A stretch of DNA of 64,000 nucleotides from Lichenostomus cassidix (Eukaryota; Chordata; Aves; Passeriformes; Meliphagidae), in contig CM039182.1 of NCBI GenBank assembly GCA_008360975.2, forward strand, positions 32,351,566 to 32,415,565. The letters run 5' to 3'. The position numbers were made by a program, and so were the translations under genes. Positions within the stretch are counted from its first letter, which is position 1; the number at the start of each line of letters is the position of its first letter. Under the pieces are notes generated by a model. That model did no database searches. It saw only the letters and a list, made by a program, of their open reading frames with translations, and had not been told where the DNA came from. Below are positions 12,501-22,147 of this stretch, in pieces.

Positions 12501-15500
12501 CTAACACCAAGCTAAGGCTGGTGTAAATTGGCAGACTTCCATTTAGCTTGAGCACAGCTAAGGCGATTAACTGCAGCTTAAGAACTATCCCCTTCTATTT
12601 TTCACATGAAAATAAGTAGGGCTTCTTTGCAGTGCAAATCTGGATTAATAGTCTGAATTAAAGTCTTTCATGCCAAAGAAGAAATGGTTAGTTTCCTGAC
12701 AGTAAGCATAGATTTTAGATATGCTGGTCACATAGGTTTTTTTTTTGGTTTGGGATTTTTGGCGCTTTTTTTTGAGGGCAATGTTCCACTTCTGCCCTTG
12801 ATATTCTTCCCAGCTTCTATCCCTGCTGTCTTTCAGGAGAAAATAACTAAATGGCCACAGGAGATTGGCCATTCCCTTGCAGACAGAGCCTTAGGAGAGC
12901 AGGCTGTCAGAGCCACGGAGCTGCTGGCACACGGAATGTGTGCAGACAACTCTCTGCAGAGCAGCCTTGTTACTGCGGGGTGAGTTATTGTTCTTTCAGC
13001 TGCCTGCTCACACAGATCCCCTCCCTCTCAACCATGAGCAAAAAGCTGTTCTGACACATGTCTGTGTTTGCTGAAACTCATACTCAGTTACAGGATGAAG
13101 TGATGAACTGCAGGTATTGGGTAACAAGCCTGCTCAGATCATACAGTAATTCCATCAGGGAAAAGAAAGTCTTAGAAGGAGAACAAGGAGGGCATTGCTC
13201 CTCAGGAGTCATTATGGAGCTGACAGAAACAGAGAGCCATTTCAATTGTAGTAACACAGAACAGTTTTTTTAATTCTCAAAAGTGACCAGTGGTTCTGCA
13301 CTGGAGCAGAAGAACTTCTTAGAGTGAAGGTCAGACAGTGTATGTACAGACAGCTGAAGGCACAGAGGCTATGGTCAGGCATAGAACACATCCTCTTCCA
13401 TGAAACTGCAAAGAGGCCATTTATGAGGTTGGACTCAGCACTTGTCAGGTCATTTGTGAAACTAATTCACAGACTTTACTGAAAGAGAAGTACACTGCTG
13501 ACTGGACACATCCAGCCCCCATATTCACTCACAGCACAGCCCTTGGATTGGTTTGAATAATGCTTCTGCCTCAGTTAAAAACATAAATAGTGGTCCCAAT
13601 TGATGGCTTCTTGAATAATTCCTACATACACCTTAACTAAGTAGTCAGCTTCATTAATGTAAAAGGGCAGAGGGCTTATTAGCTAAAGGATACATGGCAA
13701 AATGCTAAAGTGAAAAAATATCTAGCTGAGTACTCTGCTGTGACTAATATTCACATACCAGACAAATACTGATATATGTCCCAAAAATTATGAGGATTCT
13801 ATCTCGATACACAGTTTTGAAATTCACCATGAAAATACAATTTAGTGGATTAAAATAGTGAAAAACTACTACAAAATTTAACAGCATCATGAAGAAAACC
13901 GCTTGGGTGTAAATCAATAAATAATAAATTTTTCCTTGGCGTTTTAGAACATAACTTAATTGCCACCACAAACTTCCATTATGCTTTTTATTTAATGAAC
14001 ATAAATCAGACTAATTCAATTCCTTATGAAAGCTCATTATTTATAAATAAAAACTATTACCTTTCTACCTGGAGTAGAATCATAGAAACCAGGGACAGAG
14101 TCCGTAGTAGTAGAAACGGGGAAGAAAATATTATTGGCGTCATGAGGAAACATGGAGATTTCATTCTGACGGTACATTCTGTGATGGCGAAGTTTTGCTA
14201 CCCATTCATCAAACAGCTCCTGAGACTTCACCTGCACAAAATTTCAGGGTTTATAACATCCAAATTCAAAATAACTAACAAAGAAACTATGGTACTTTGT
14301 GCTCATTAGACAGCTAGCCTGGCTGACCTTTATTGGCAAAACATCAGGAAAGTTTTTCTAAGGATGCTTCTACCAAAATGCACATTGCATGAGCTGAGGC
14401 GTGACACAAAATAAATCACAAGATAAAGTCAGGAAAAATAAACTGCAGTTAGTAGTTATGACTTCCAATGCAGAACATAATACTAGAGCAACTAACTTAC
14501 AGATTAAAAAAAACCCTACAATTTTAATAAACCCCCCCACATTTAATTTGTCATTTCTTAATTGCCATTGTTAAAGCTAGGTCAAGATTTAACTAATTGC
14601 AAATAGAAATTTGATTTTGGTGACATATTTTAAAACCATTTATTCCACAAGTGCAAGTCCCCATACCTGACCATGGAAAATACTTTCTATAGGTGAGACA
14701 AAGACAAAGCTACAGCTACTGGAAAGAAAAGCACTTGTGCAAGAAGTGAAAAAAATGCTGCTAAACATGATACATCTTTGAGGTTTCTGTTCAGAACAGG
14801 GTTAGGGTTACTGATTCTGAGCCCTGAAAGAGTACAATAAGACCTCTCAAGTTATAAATAATCTCCTGACACTAAAAAGTTATTAGTGTAACTAACAGAA
14901 CTCTTGCTACCAAAAACACCAGTGCACTCTACACAGTCATTAGTTTGGGAGCAAGGTTATAACAATCTTGAAGGTCTACCTTCAGGTGATATATCTGCTC
15001 TTCTGTATCCAAATCTATACATTTTGTTGATTTCTTTACAGACATGACAGAAAGTCCAACATCAATACAGCCATGAAGTTTTCCTCTCTCTATCTGCAAA
15101 AAGTAAAAAGGAAAAACACAATCACTCCAGATGAAAGCAAAAGGATAAACATTACCTTCTGAAATCAGCATTTCTTCCCCTCTCAACCTACTGTGTAGAA
15201 CTGCTGAAACTCTATTTCTCATTGCCAACAGTAGGGAGTTATTGTTATTTTGGATAAAAGTGCTGTTACTTTATAATGGCCTTAAAGGGTTTCAGATCAC
15301 TTACGTCAGCTCGGCATTTAGAATACTTCAAAATCCCTCGGTCCAAAAAGAAGTATCTCTGTAAGCAGAAACATAAAGAATTAAAAACAAGCAAAACACA
15401 CACACACAAAAAAATCCCCAACAGAAAAATAGCACAAACACATCCTCCCCCCTTCCATTTCTTTGGAGAACACTTTTTGCTTTTAAGTAACCTTACTGTC

Positions 15501-18500
15501 ACAAAACCACACTGGGTCTCACTCACATGGCATCAAGCTTTCAGATACACATTCCTTTCCTACCTTGTGCCAGCCTTTCAGAGGCCACTTCCTCTTTTTC
15601 AGCAAGCAGCCCTCCTGCTTCTGTGGCTCCTGGGTACAATTCATTGCTCCCCGGAGTCCTTCTACAATTTCCCAGCTGTCCTGCTTAAACAGAAAATCCA
15701 AATGTAGATCTTATTTCTTCCAAAGAACTGAATTTTTAAGACAGATTCAAGAAGAAGAAGGCTATAAGAAAAAAAGACAAAACCCAATTGATGTTGAAAT
15801 ATAACCAAAGATCCATCTTTACACTTTGTTACGTATAATCAGAGAGATAAGATTATTATTAATTTTGATAGAAACAATAGCAACTAAACAAAACACAATT
15901 TTTATGACAACATCCTTCACTGAGTGTATGTGCTTGCCAGAATTTTATATGTATCTTTTCCTGCACATACATACACACAGTGCATAACCACAGCACAGCC
16001 ACCATTTAATGAAAAACCTTCTGTCATCAGAAGCAGAAACAGCATATGTTAGAAGGATAAGTTTTGTAGGTTATGAAGCAAAAAATAAGGCACTGAAAAT
16101 TAAGATCTTTTTTCTATAAAACTCTTTTGCCCATACTCAGTAACTCAAGGTTTTGTGTTTGGTGCAAATTGCAGCCTCCCTAAAGTAAAAACAATGAAAT
16201 AAAATAAATCAAACTAAACTAAAAACAAATTAAAAAATCAGGGAAGTAACTCAAGTACTACAAGGAACATTACATAAATGGAAACTACAAAAAGAATAAA
16301 AGCCACCTTTCATCAGATAGAACTCTAATTAAATGAGGATCTCTCTTTCTAGCAACCAGGAACTCTTAAATTAAAGACCCTGCAGCAACATAACAGAAAA
16401 GAGACTAAATCACATAATATTTTTACCATTTTTATTTATGGGACAACTACAAATGACAGTGTAACATGAGTTTCAAGACTTCTGATCAGAGATCTCATAA
16501 ATTATTTATTACCAGGACTTGGAAGATGTAGAATCAGAAATAACTGACAGGAAATGGTATGTACTAGCACCATCCCCTTATATTTGAAAAAGACAAAGAA
16601 CACTTTAATCCATAGAGTAAAATAACAAAAAAGGGCTAGTATGAAACAGGTTAGGGAAAAGAGAACTATTACAGGTAGGTAAGTACTCATGGTACTCCTT
16701 GCAAGACACATAGGGAAGTACTCCCAAAAAGAACTTGACTGGCTCAAAAAAAATTCAAAAAGAAAAATGAAACTAAATAGTCAGCAAGTGTGCTAGCTGG
16801 CCTCATTTATCCATCTTCAGAATCCTTAAAATTCACCTCTATAAATCCAAGAAAAAGTTACACCAGGTAATATCATAATTACTTGTATAACAAGGCATTA
16901 CAGCAAACCATCTTTGCAAAGATATCTCTTAATTCCACCATACTGTTGGTGGCACTCCATTATTTCTCTATTATTTTCCTTGTGCTGCATTTAATAGAAC
17001 AAACTGGAAAGCTGCTCTGCTTCCCTGTTTTGTGTTTAGTCTCCCAACACTCACCACACAAGCAGTAGAAATGTGGTGCTGAGCAGCTCCTGTCAATCAA
17101 CACCCTACAGACCATCCAATGGTGTCATACTACCTCAACACAAGTCAGAAGTGCAGTTGTCCTAACCAAATTGTCTATGAGAGAACACATTTTGTTGTAT
17201 AATTTTAATTAAGAATTAACAGGAACAGCTGTGAGATTAAGAGAAATGTTGCGTTTGTGGTTTTGTTTCTTTCTTCTTCAAAGTAGTTAGAAGAACTTAG
17301 AAGCTGTTTTGCCCAAACACTACGCATACTATTTCCCTTGTCTTGTCAAAATATATTAAACTGCAGTACCCAAGCACATAACTTTTCCACTGAGAACTAA
17401 TCTGGCAGTAGTCAAGAATAGTGAACAGTAAGTCCTTTTCAATATTCCAGTGTTGTATCTAATGAAAGAACTTTCTCCAACTTTGAGATGAAGTTTAAAC
17501 AGTTTGGTTAAACATAAACACAGTGGGTCATTGAAACAGCAGTCTGTTTGCAGGAGACAAACAGAGATTTGATTGCAGTCGAGGAAGATTCACAGTATGG
17601 TAGAATATCTCGGGTTGGAAGGGATCTTATAGACCATCTGGCTCCAACCCCTCAGCCATGGGCAGGGACACCTTCCACTAGACCAGGTTGCTTAGGGCCC
17701 ATCCAAGCTGGCACTGAACACTTCCAGGGGTGGGGCATCTCTCACAACCTGATCCAGTTGTCTCACAACTTTCACAGTTGTGAAACACAAAAAATCTCCT
17801 AACAGCTAATCTAAATCTCCCCTCTTTCAGTTTAGGACTATTCCCCCCTGTTCTATCACTATGTTAAAATTCATTCTCTGTCTTTTTTTTTTGTATGCTC
17901 CTTTAAGTACTCAAAAAGGCTGCACTGAGTTATCACAAAGCCTCATCTTTCTACAAGGATAAGCTTAGAAAGAAAGGGACTCCTGAAATGAGACAGACCC
18001 ATGATACTGTGTGTGTATGAGGTGAAGAGAAAGGAATCAGCTGATAAATGGCTCAGCCAATTACACCTCTCTGAATATACACAGTGTTAATAGTTTTAAT
18101 GAAACTTTTTAATACAGAATACAACCTTCCCTGCATTACAACTCCAGTTTTGCCTGGACCTCTCCTGCAGTCCACACACGAGGCATCTCTCACATTACTG
18201 CAGGCAAGTCACATTTATCACAGTTCTTTAGGTCAGCAAGGTGGCCTAGAATGTGCCTTCTCAAATAAAAAGTGTGAAAATGGGAAGGAAAGCTGAAGTG
18301 GGACTGCTGTTTCCCCTCAAGCAGGCTTGATGTCCTGCCAAATCTCAGGAGGAAGGCAAGTCTCTTACTCATCCCTCTACCACCCTGGGAACCTCACACT
18401 TCAATTGTCAACTGTACCTAAAGGTAGCTTAGCTGAATTAGAAATGGATCCTCTTAAAAGCTCAAAGAATTAACAGTTTGGGGACCTGCTGGGTACATGC

Positions 18501-21500
18501 AAAGTGCCATGATGAATTAGACATCCTTCCAACAGAATCCAACCTTTCCCACCTGAACAAACTCTCACATTTTTCAAAAACACTGCTGCTGTGACTGGTT
18601 TTGGATCCATTTGCTCAGCCCAGACCCTACAGATCTCGATCAGGTTTTTTGTTTTGTGAGAGATTTGACACCTCACTGAATGAGGAAAAAGCATCAGCTG
18701 GCTATTCCTGGGAGCAGCTGCAGAAGTGAAAGAAAACTGCTTACTCTCTAAAATGAAGGCAAATGAATCAGGCTGGTCGATTATCATCTCTCCTCATCCC
18801 TCTGAAATAGCAGAGGAGCAAATTGGAGCTACAGGATTTCCTGCAGCATTCAGATTACGCTCCCTTTTGCTGATTTTTATCCCACAATAGGGAACTGAAA
18901 GAGATAGCCCAAAACATGGCACTAACTTGACAAAATCAACAATGACACTCCCCCCCAAAAAACCCCAAAACTGCCAGATGAATGGGATAAACAGTTTGAG
19001 CGTAAATCTGATGTCCAGATAGGCTGTGTTTTAAGATTATGACACTACAAAAGATTTTCATCATTATGGGCCAAAATTTGCACAAAATGATCAACACTGC
19101 ATTTGCTGCCCAGGAAGAAATTTCGAGGCTAAAGGAGGAACAAAATCTTTACTTTTCTCAGGTCCAGAGGTGCTCATTTCAGATCACCACTGAAAAATCC
19201 TCCTGTACACACTCCTTGGCCCATACTTGAATGGGCTGAGGAAAAAGCCCATAAACTTTGGTCTTAAGGGATAGGTCCCTCATTAGGTAAATGTAGTCAT
19301 TTTCTCTGATAAATAAAAGCCTCCTCATTTTCTGCAATATTCTGCACCATACAGCTCCTTAAGGCAAATTATATCAGGGGAAAGTATGAAGTAATGACTC
19401 TGAATGGCTCTCAGATTGATGCTTGCAGTTGCAGCTCCCTGAACGAAACAGATGACAGTGCCAGACTTTCCTCCAGTACAAAATGCAGTCAGTTGTACCA
19501 AATATTTTAAAGTGCCAAAAATAGAAACCTGCTTTGTGGAGGATAAGGGCTGGCATCAGCTGCAACTAAAGTATTTGTTACGGTTCATAAAATCGGCAGA
19601 AATGATTTAATTTTCTTTTATGGAACATGAGGTTTTTTTAAACGGTTCTCTGGTCACAAAGCTTTGCCCTAGTGGATCTGTTTTAAAAGTTAGTTAAAAT
19701 ACTAGATTAAAAAGTAATTACCACAACATACCTTCTTTTGATCACAGGTCAATTTAAATTTAAGGGAGATCAACACCAGTTTTCTTTCAGCACAGAATTG
19801 AATTTGAGTTGTGTCTCTGTGGAAGAGTGCCCTTTCCATAACTGAAGGAGAGGGGCAGAGAAAAGCAAAAAGGTGGGGAGTGGCAGTAGCCTCCAACTTT
19901 TCTTAGGGCTTCAAAGTGAAGGTGAAGTTAGTGGAAGAGGATTAACTGATAACCTGTTCAGTTCACACTGCAAATATATTACATCAGGCAGGAAAGGAGC
20001 ACCAAATGTGGCAAAAGAAGGAGCAGATCCCTCAAAGTCCTGCAGCCCTGCTTAAATCATCTCATTTCTAGCACAGTGGCCCATCTTCTGCATCACTGGA
20101 GTCAAGCTCCACACAAACAGCACACCAACATGTACCTAAACTTCAGCAGACATAGCAGCCTTGCACTACTACTTCCATATGAGAACCTGAGGTCACTTTT
20201 TTGGTGCTGGCAAACACCAGCAGTAGAGTCTGTCTAGGAAATGAAGAGAGACTCAAAATTCAGATCCTGCTATTTTTTGGGCAAACTTACCCCTGCTCCA
20301 GCTCTCCTTCCCCCTACAATTTTCAGAATTTCTTTCTACTTAATCAGATTCAAAGAAGTGCTGTGTCAGAGCAGCAGCACAGAGAAAAGCACCTGTCAGG
20401 CAGATCTGTTGCTAGCCCACAAGCATGAGAGATGCAAGGGTTTGAAGGAGGAATAAGAAGCCCTCCATGGAGCTGGAACAGGAAGGAAAGAATACCAAAA
20501 TCATAGTATGTCGCTCCCTATCCTGCACAGCACCTGGCAACATAATTTAAACTTTCAGGATACTATTAATAAAGAAGTATCAGTAACAGCGTTACATTCC
20601 ACTACTCCACCAGGATTTTGAAATGAACACCAGAACAAATCCAAACAAACAAACAAAAAAGCTGCTGAAAGTTATTGCACATGTGGTCCTTTTTTGATTA
20701 GGGAATTTTTAACAGTCTCATACAACTTCAGATGGTTGCTGTTTTCTTAATAGAACACCTATAATGCTGTCATTTAAACTAACATACAGATGGAAAGGGC
20801 AAATAAATGCCATGAATATAGTTCTTTATTTTGGCTGTATTACACACCAGTGGATTTAGTCATAGTCATGTAAATCTTATTATTTAAATACTACATGATA
20901 ACACTTGATAGACATGAACTGTTGAACAGACAATACCAAATCTTTTAAATTACACTTTTCAAAGGTAATCTCATATGGAGGATATAAAAGATAATGTTGC
21001 AGGAAAACAAAAAAAGACATCCTGAGAGCAAGGATTTCATTGTTCAGTAAACTAGAAATGAACAGCATCTCTCACAAGCACAGCACTTTAAAAAGCATAA
21101 ACTGTTCAGACATTTGTCTGCCTTGCCAACTATATGAACAGAGCCAGAAGTCCTAGAAGAGCAGGTGCTGTTTCAAAACACAGCTGAGGACTCCACAGCT
21201 TTTGGGCAATTGGGATGCTCACTTCCAATTAAAATCTCAGCCAGAGGCAGCTTCAAGAGTTCCACTAAGCCAGCACTTGAACAGACAAAAGTTTATGGAG
21301 CACTTTTCTCATGACTTTGCAAACATGGATTGAGCACGTTTAAGTTCAATTCTCAGTGTGGCTGCAGGCCAACATTTCTTGCCCACAAACAAAGCTGTCT
21401 TCAGCAGCCTCACCTGTCAGGTGCAAACACTTGTAGACATGTCTTTTGAAACTGAGAGGTTTAAAGATTAGCATCACCTCTGCAGAAAAGAAAGCAACCT

Positions 21501-22147
21501 TTACCTTTGGCACCCAGCTGCATTGTGTTGCACGAATACTCATTTTCCTATCTACAGTTCTACAGCAACAATCAGCACATATGGGTATCCAAAGAAGCCC
21601 TGGGTGAGGTTTATGAAAAATGAATTATCTTTCACACATGCATGCACACCTTCACCTTGGACCCTTTAAATAAACAGAGCAGTTACACAATATTCTACCA
21701 CAAAAGTAGTGCCTAACAAAAGATTTGGGACTTCAGGATCAAATCACTGAGACCAAGATGCCACAGCAGCTCTATTTCATTATAAAGACACCATACACAA
21801 AATAAGATAGAAATCAAAAATCACTGTTAGCATTCCAGTTTTACAGAAGCCTGCTTTTCAGTGATGTGTGTTTAATGCATTTGACTCAAGACAAGATGCT
21901 GCTACCAACAAAAAAAAAAAAAAAAAAGGAAAGCAAAGAAGTGATGAAATAGAACAAGCAAGCAACAGGAAAAAATAGTTTAAGAGATCTTCAGATATTC
22001 AAGAAAAAAAAGTAACAGCCAATCTTAGCAATGCTTTCAGTTTGAAAAAAGTACCTGTCGACTTCCCTGCTTGGAGGAGCAGCTGCTAGTACTTCTTGAA
22101 GGAGACAACATTTTCTGGGATGTACCAAAGTTTTTTTCTTCACTCAT
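463..22147 (-). CDS. OSBPL3: OSBPL3 (ORP3) coding region, 5' half in 12 exons; 3' end outside window
   Basis: Twelve minus-strand exons join in frame to 468 codons, listed separately below. The product is oxysterol-binding protein-related protein 3, a cytosolic lipid-binding protein. In the family it works at ER-plasma membrane contacts: the PH domain binds phosphoinositides, FFAT binds VAPA/VAPB on the ER, and the C-terminal ORD carries lipid. Present here are the Ser-rich N-terminus (residues 1-45), PH domain (about 50-145), Ser-rich linker (about 150-340), coiled coil (about 345-410) and FFAT (451-457). Every junction is GT-AG and phases agree throughout. OSBPL6 and OSBPL7 share the architecture, but the N-terminus and the exon-8 and exon-10 residues follow human ORP3 as I recall it. 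The ORD, expected to be about 400 residues, is cut off by the window edge, so this is truncation by sampling and not a pseudogene: no frameshift or stop was seen. Confidence 0.96.
496..516 (-). other. OSBPL3: FFAT motif EFFDAQE (VAP-binding site)
   Basis: The seven codons GAA TTT TTT GAT GCA CAG GAA encode a full-consensus FFAT core. The motif tethers ORP3 to the ER through VAP proteins; the interaction is established for human ORP3 and inferred here from sequence identity. Confidence 0.95.
598..3483 (-). other. OSBPL3: OSBPL3 intron 12 (2886 bases)
   Basis: GT-AG intron, AT-rich. It contains one A/C-rich low-complexity tract at 1790-1912. The slightly GC-richer patch at 3100-3420 holds overlapping open frames on both strands without recognisable similarity. 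No other gene was seen. Confidence 0.85.
1790..1912. repeat. A/C-rich low-complexity tract
   Basis: Runs of A broken by C blocks (AAAACAAACAAAACAAAC type with CCACCACCACC). In the OSBPL3 transcript it would be U/G-rich. In intron 12. Confidence 0.9.
3484..3591 (-). CDS. OSBPL3: OSBPL3 exon 12 (residues 388-423), likely cassette exon
   Basis: 108 nt = 36 codons, phase 0 on both sides. A-I-A-Q-N-T-D-L-K-D-R-L-R-R-I-H-A-E-S continues the coiled coil, then K-I-I-D-S-A-S-N-A-K-S-S-P-D-L-V-K. Human ORP3 has ALAQNTDLKERLRRIHAES here. Human isoforms of 887 and 851 residues (from memory) differ by 36, the size of this exon. The second half is poorly conserved (human LLLDSPAVAKSGDNLAE). The acceptor is AATATTCCAG|GCA and the donor AAG|GTGGGT. 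Both splice sites are moderate, which suits optional inclusion. Confidence 0.96.
3592..6185 (-). other. OSBPL3: OSBPL3 intron 11 (2594 bases)
   Basis: GT-AG intron, AT-rich, unique-looking sequence. I recognise no exon, RNA gene or transposon in it. Confidence 0.85.
6186..6316 (-). CDS. OSBPL3: OSBPL3 exon 11 (end of residue 344 to 387), coiled-coil region
   Basis: 131 nt; two bases complete Val344, followed by 43 codons. Y-F-T-L-R-S-A-F-T-T-I-S-T-E-R-E-K-L-K-Q-M-L-E begins a predicted helix with charged heptads, then D-A-S-S-S-P-S-A-Q-I-V-G-L-K-N-A-L-A-S. Human ORP3 has NIMSAEREKLKQLMEQD at the same place. The acceptor is TGGTTACAG|TT and the donor TCT|GTAAGT is strong. An open frame continues past the donor for 74 codons in the intron but shows no similarity to ORP3 and is not counted. 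Confidence 0.96.
6317..8704 (-). other. OSBPL3: OSBPL3 intron 10 (2388 bases)
   Basis: GT-AG intron, AT-rich. Nothing recognised beyond short A-rich runs. Confidence 0.85.
8705..8861 (-). CDS. OSBPL3: OSBPL3 exon 10 (residues 292-343 plus first base of 344), Ser/Glu-rich linker
   Basis: 157 nt, phase 0 to phase 1. It contains M-R-L-H-A-S-N-P-N-L-S-T-I-D-F, then E-E-K-N-Y-S-D-G-S-E-T-S-S-E-F and ends K-M-Q-E-D-L-F-H-V-A-H-K plus G. The SNPNLS block is shared with ORP6, while EEKNYSDGSETSSEF is specific to ORP3 and so fixes the identity. Many Ser/Thr residues next to acidic ones suggest casein-kinase-type phosphorylation; human ORP3 is known to be heavily phosphorylated. The acceptor is TACTTACAG|GTG and the donor AAAG|GTAAAT. 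Confidence 0.97.
8862..9445 (-). other. OSBPL3: OSBPL3 intron 9 (584 bases)
   Basis: GT-AG intron downstream of the likely cassette exon 9. Overlapping open frames on both strands at 8894-9399 have no recognisable similarity and are attributed to chance. Confidence 0.85.
9446..9538 (-). CDS. OSBPL3: OSBPL3 exon 9 (residues 261-291), likely cassette exon
   Basis: 93 nt = 31 codons, phase 0 on both sides, so skipping keeps the frame. It encodes V-G-P-F-E-S-P-K-K-E-K-R-T-H-R-R-W-R-S-R, then V-V-G-K-E-A-K-G-M-L-Q. The stretch is strongly basic (RRWRSR) and could act as a membrane- or nucleic-acid-binding or localisation patch; that is inference. Human ORP3 has isoforms that differ by 31 residues (887 and 856, from memory), exactly this exon's size. 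The acceptor TTGTTAAAAG|GTT is weak in its pyrimidine tract, consistent with regulated use. The donor is CAG|GTAACT. The upstream intron is only 144 bases. Confidence 0.95.
9683..9786 (-). CDS. OSBPL3: OSBPL3 exon 8 (end of residue 226 to 260), linker
   Basis: 104 nt; it starts with the last two bases of Asp226 and ends in phase 0. It encodes L-S-N-C-H-T-Y-L-L-E-M-N-Q-L-L-Q-S-M-D-V-L-H-R-T in two parts, then Y-S-A-P-A-I-N-A-M-Q. The amphipathic Leu pattern suggests a helix; R-T-Y-S-A-P resembles a basophilic-kinase and 14-3-3 type motif conserved in ORP3 and ORP6 (RTQSAP in ORP6, from memory). The acceptor is CCAAACAG|AC. The donor CAG|GTTTGT is weak, which may matter for splicing of the following cassette exon. 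Confidence 0.96.
9787..10622 (-). other. OSBPL3: OSBPL3 intron 7 (836 bases)
   Basis: GT-AG intron; no repeat or exon recognised. Confidence 0.85.
10623..10749 (-). CDS. OSBPL3: OSBPL3 exon 7 (residues 184-225 plus first base of 226), Ser-rich linker
   Basis: 127 nt, entering in phase 0 and leaving with one base of the Asp226 codon. It begins A-G-S-L-T-K-Q-N-S-V-S-T-G-G and ends S-S-W-L-Q-S-S-E-D-M-E-K-C-S-R. The end matches human WLQSSEDMEKCSK closely; the middle aligns only through K-Q-N, T-G and Ser positions, so this is the least conserved coding exon here. The acceptor TTTGGAACAG|GCA was chosen because the alternative AG four bases downstream would break the frame. The donor is GAG|GTAATG. 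The open reading frame is interrupted by no stop. No domain is known for the segment. Confidence 0.93.
10750..14060 (-). other. OSBPL3: OSBPL3 intron 6 (3311 bases)
   Basis: GT-AG intron. It contains a TA/CA microsatellite at about 12003-12029 and a T/G-rich tract at about 12738-12776. An open frame at 12684-12983 on the plus strand runs through that tract and resembles no protein I know. Confidence 0.85.
12003..12029. repeat. (TA)n(CA)n microsatellite
   Basis: ATATATATATATACACACAC followed by ATATAT; a compound dinucleotide microsatellite in intron 6. Confidence 0.9.
14061..14231 (-). CDS. OSBPL3: OSBPL3 exon 6 (residues 127-183), PH C-terminal helix and start of linker
   Basis: 171 nt, phase 0 to phase 0. 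V-K-S-Q-E-L-F-D-E-W-V-A-K-L-R-H-H-R-M-Y is the C-terminal PH helix; Trp136 is the tryptophan almost invariant in PH domains. After R-Q-N-E-I-S-M-F-P-H the sequence leaves the fold and enters a Ser/Thr-rich linker. That linker includes I-F-F-P-V-S-T (residues 161-167), the position of the FFAT-like site of human ORP3, and one more residue than human in this stretch. The acceptor is TTGTGCAG|GTG and the donor AAG|GTAATA. Confidence 0.96.
14109..14129 (-). other. OSBPL3: FFAT-like site IFFPVST in the post-PH linker
   Basis: The codons ATT TTC TTC CCC GTT TCT ACT lie just after the PH domain, where human ORP3 has HFFSGST (from memory), reported as a second, non-canonical FFAT-related site. The two Phe and the trailing Ser-Thr are kept. 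Position 4, Ser in human, is Pro here. Whether it still binds VAP is unknown. Confidence 0.5.
14232..14979 (-). other. OSBPL3: OSBPL3 intron 5 (748 bases)
   Basis: GT-AG intron; no repeat or exon recognised. Confidence 0.85.
14980..15093 (-). CDS. OSBPL3: OSBPL3 exon 5 (residues 89-126), PH domain
   Basis: 114 nt, phase 0 to phase 0. It encodes I-E-R-G-K-L-H-G-C-I-D-V-G-L-S-V-M-S-V-K-K, followed by K-C-I-D-L-D-T-E-E-Q-I-Y-H-L-K. This is the most conserved part of the PH domain in ORP3/ORP6/ORP7 (the HG-IDVGLSVMS block and the IDLDTEE-IYHLK block). The acceptor is TTTGCAG|ATA and the donor AAG|GTAGAC. Compared with human ORP3 I see only conservative changes (G for E, T for S, Q for H). Confidence 0.97.
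15305..15358 (-). CDS. OSBPL3: OSBPL3 exon 4 (residues 71-88), PH domain
   Basis: A small exon of 54 nt, 18 codons, phase 0 on both sides: R-Y-F-F-L-D-R-G-I-L-K-Y-S-K-C-R-A-D. It supplies the third PH strand; the pattern R-x-F-x-L-D-x-G-x-L-x-Y is a hallmark of PH domains. The acceptor is TGCTTACAG|AGA and the donor GAC|GTAAGT. The introns on both sides are short (205 and 211 bases), so exons 3, 4 and 5 form a compact block spanning about 700 bases. Confidence 0.97.
15395..15411. repeat. Short (CA)n run
   Basis: Alternating A and C followed by A's in the 205-base intron 3, opposite strand to the pyrimidine/UG pattern of the transcript. Confidence 0.8.
15564..15680 (-). CDS. OSBPL3: OSBPL3 exon 3 (residues 32-70), start of PH domain
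   Basis: 117 nt, phase 0 to phase 0. It begins D-S-W-E-I-V-E-G-L-R-G, the conserved lead-in of the ORP3/6/7 subgroup, and runs into the first PH strands: G-C-L-L-K-K-R-K-W-P-L-K-G-W-H-K. The basic KKRK and the lysines after it are the region that contacts phosphoinositide head groups in PH domains. The acceptor is TTTAAGCAG|GAC and the donor AAG|GTAGGA. Human ORP3 has EMNYTQEPPVQKG where this bird has AMNCTQEPQKQEG, so the loop differs but the core is the same. Confidence 0.97.
17590..17965 (-). mobile_element. CR1 LINE 3' fragment
   Basis: Plus-strand sequence GGTTGGAAGGGATCTTA, followed by CATGGGCAGGGACACCTTCC and a run of CR1-type sequence (TAATCTAAATCTCCCCTC, then GCTCCTTTAAGTAC), is the reverse complement of the CR1 3' region. 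The element therefore lies on the minus strand and is 5'-truncated. The usual terminal ATTCTATG-type repeats are eroded to GTAGAATATC. It is in intron 2 of OSBPL3, in the same orientation as the gene. Confidence 0.85.
21910..21927. repeat. (A)18 homopolymer
   Basis: Uninterrupted run of A in intron 2, about 130 bases downstream (in gene direction) of the exon-2 donor; no target-site duplication was evident. Confidence 0.95.
22055..22147 (-). CDS. OSBPL3: OSBPL3 exon 2, coding part (residues 1-31, start codon)
   Basis: This exon starts the protein: M-S-E-E-K-N-F-G-T-S-Q-K, then a Ser/Thr-rich run ending S-S-K-Q-G-S-R-Q. Human ORP3 begins almost identically (MSDEKN, then PSRSTSSCSSKQGSRQ, from memory). 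The ATG at 22147-22145 is preceded in frame by ATC, TGG, TTT and then a TAG stop, so no earlier in-frame start exists in this exon. It has A at -3, giving an acceptable Kozak context. Human ORP3 has a second Met directly before this one; here that codon is ATC. The exon ends in phase 0 at CAG|GTACTT. The segment is predicted to be disordered and phosphorylatable. Confidence 0.95.

Larger units (their letters stand above)
15681..22054 (-). other. OSBPL3: OSBPL3 intron 2 (6374 bases)
   Basis: GT-AG intron. It contains a CR1 3' fragment at about 17590-17965 and an 18-base A run at 21910-21927. The remainder is AT-rich and unrecognised. Confidence 0.85.

Noticed and set aside
12684..12983. 99-codon plus-strand open frame
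   Set aside because: Its first third is translated from a T/G-rich low-complexity tract and the rest resembles nothing known.
463..22147. OSBPL6 or OSBPL7 as the gene identity
   Set aside because: The N-terminus, the DSWEIVEGLRG lead-in without the longer OSBPL6 insert, and the EEKNYSDGSETSSEF block in exon 10 fit ORP3 and not ORP6 as I recall both.
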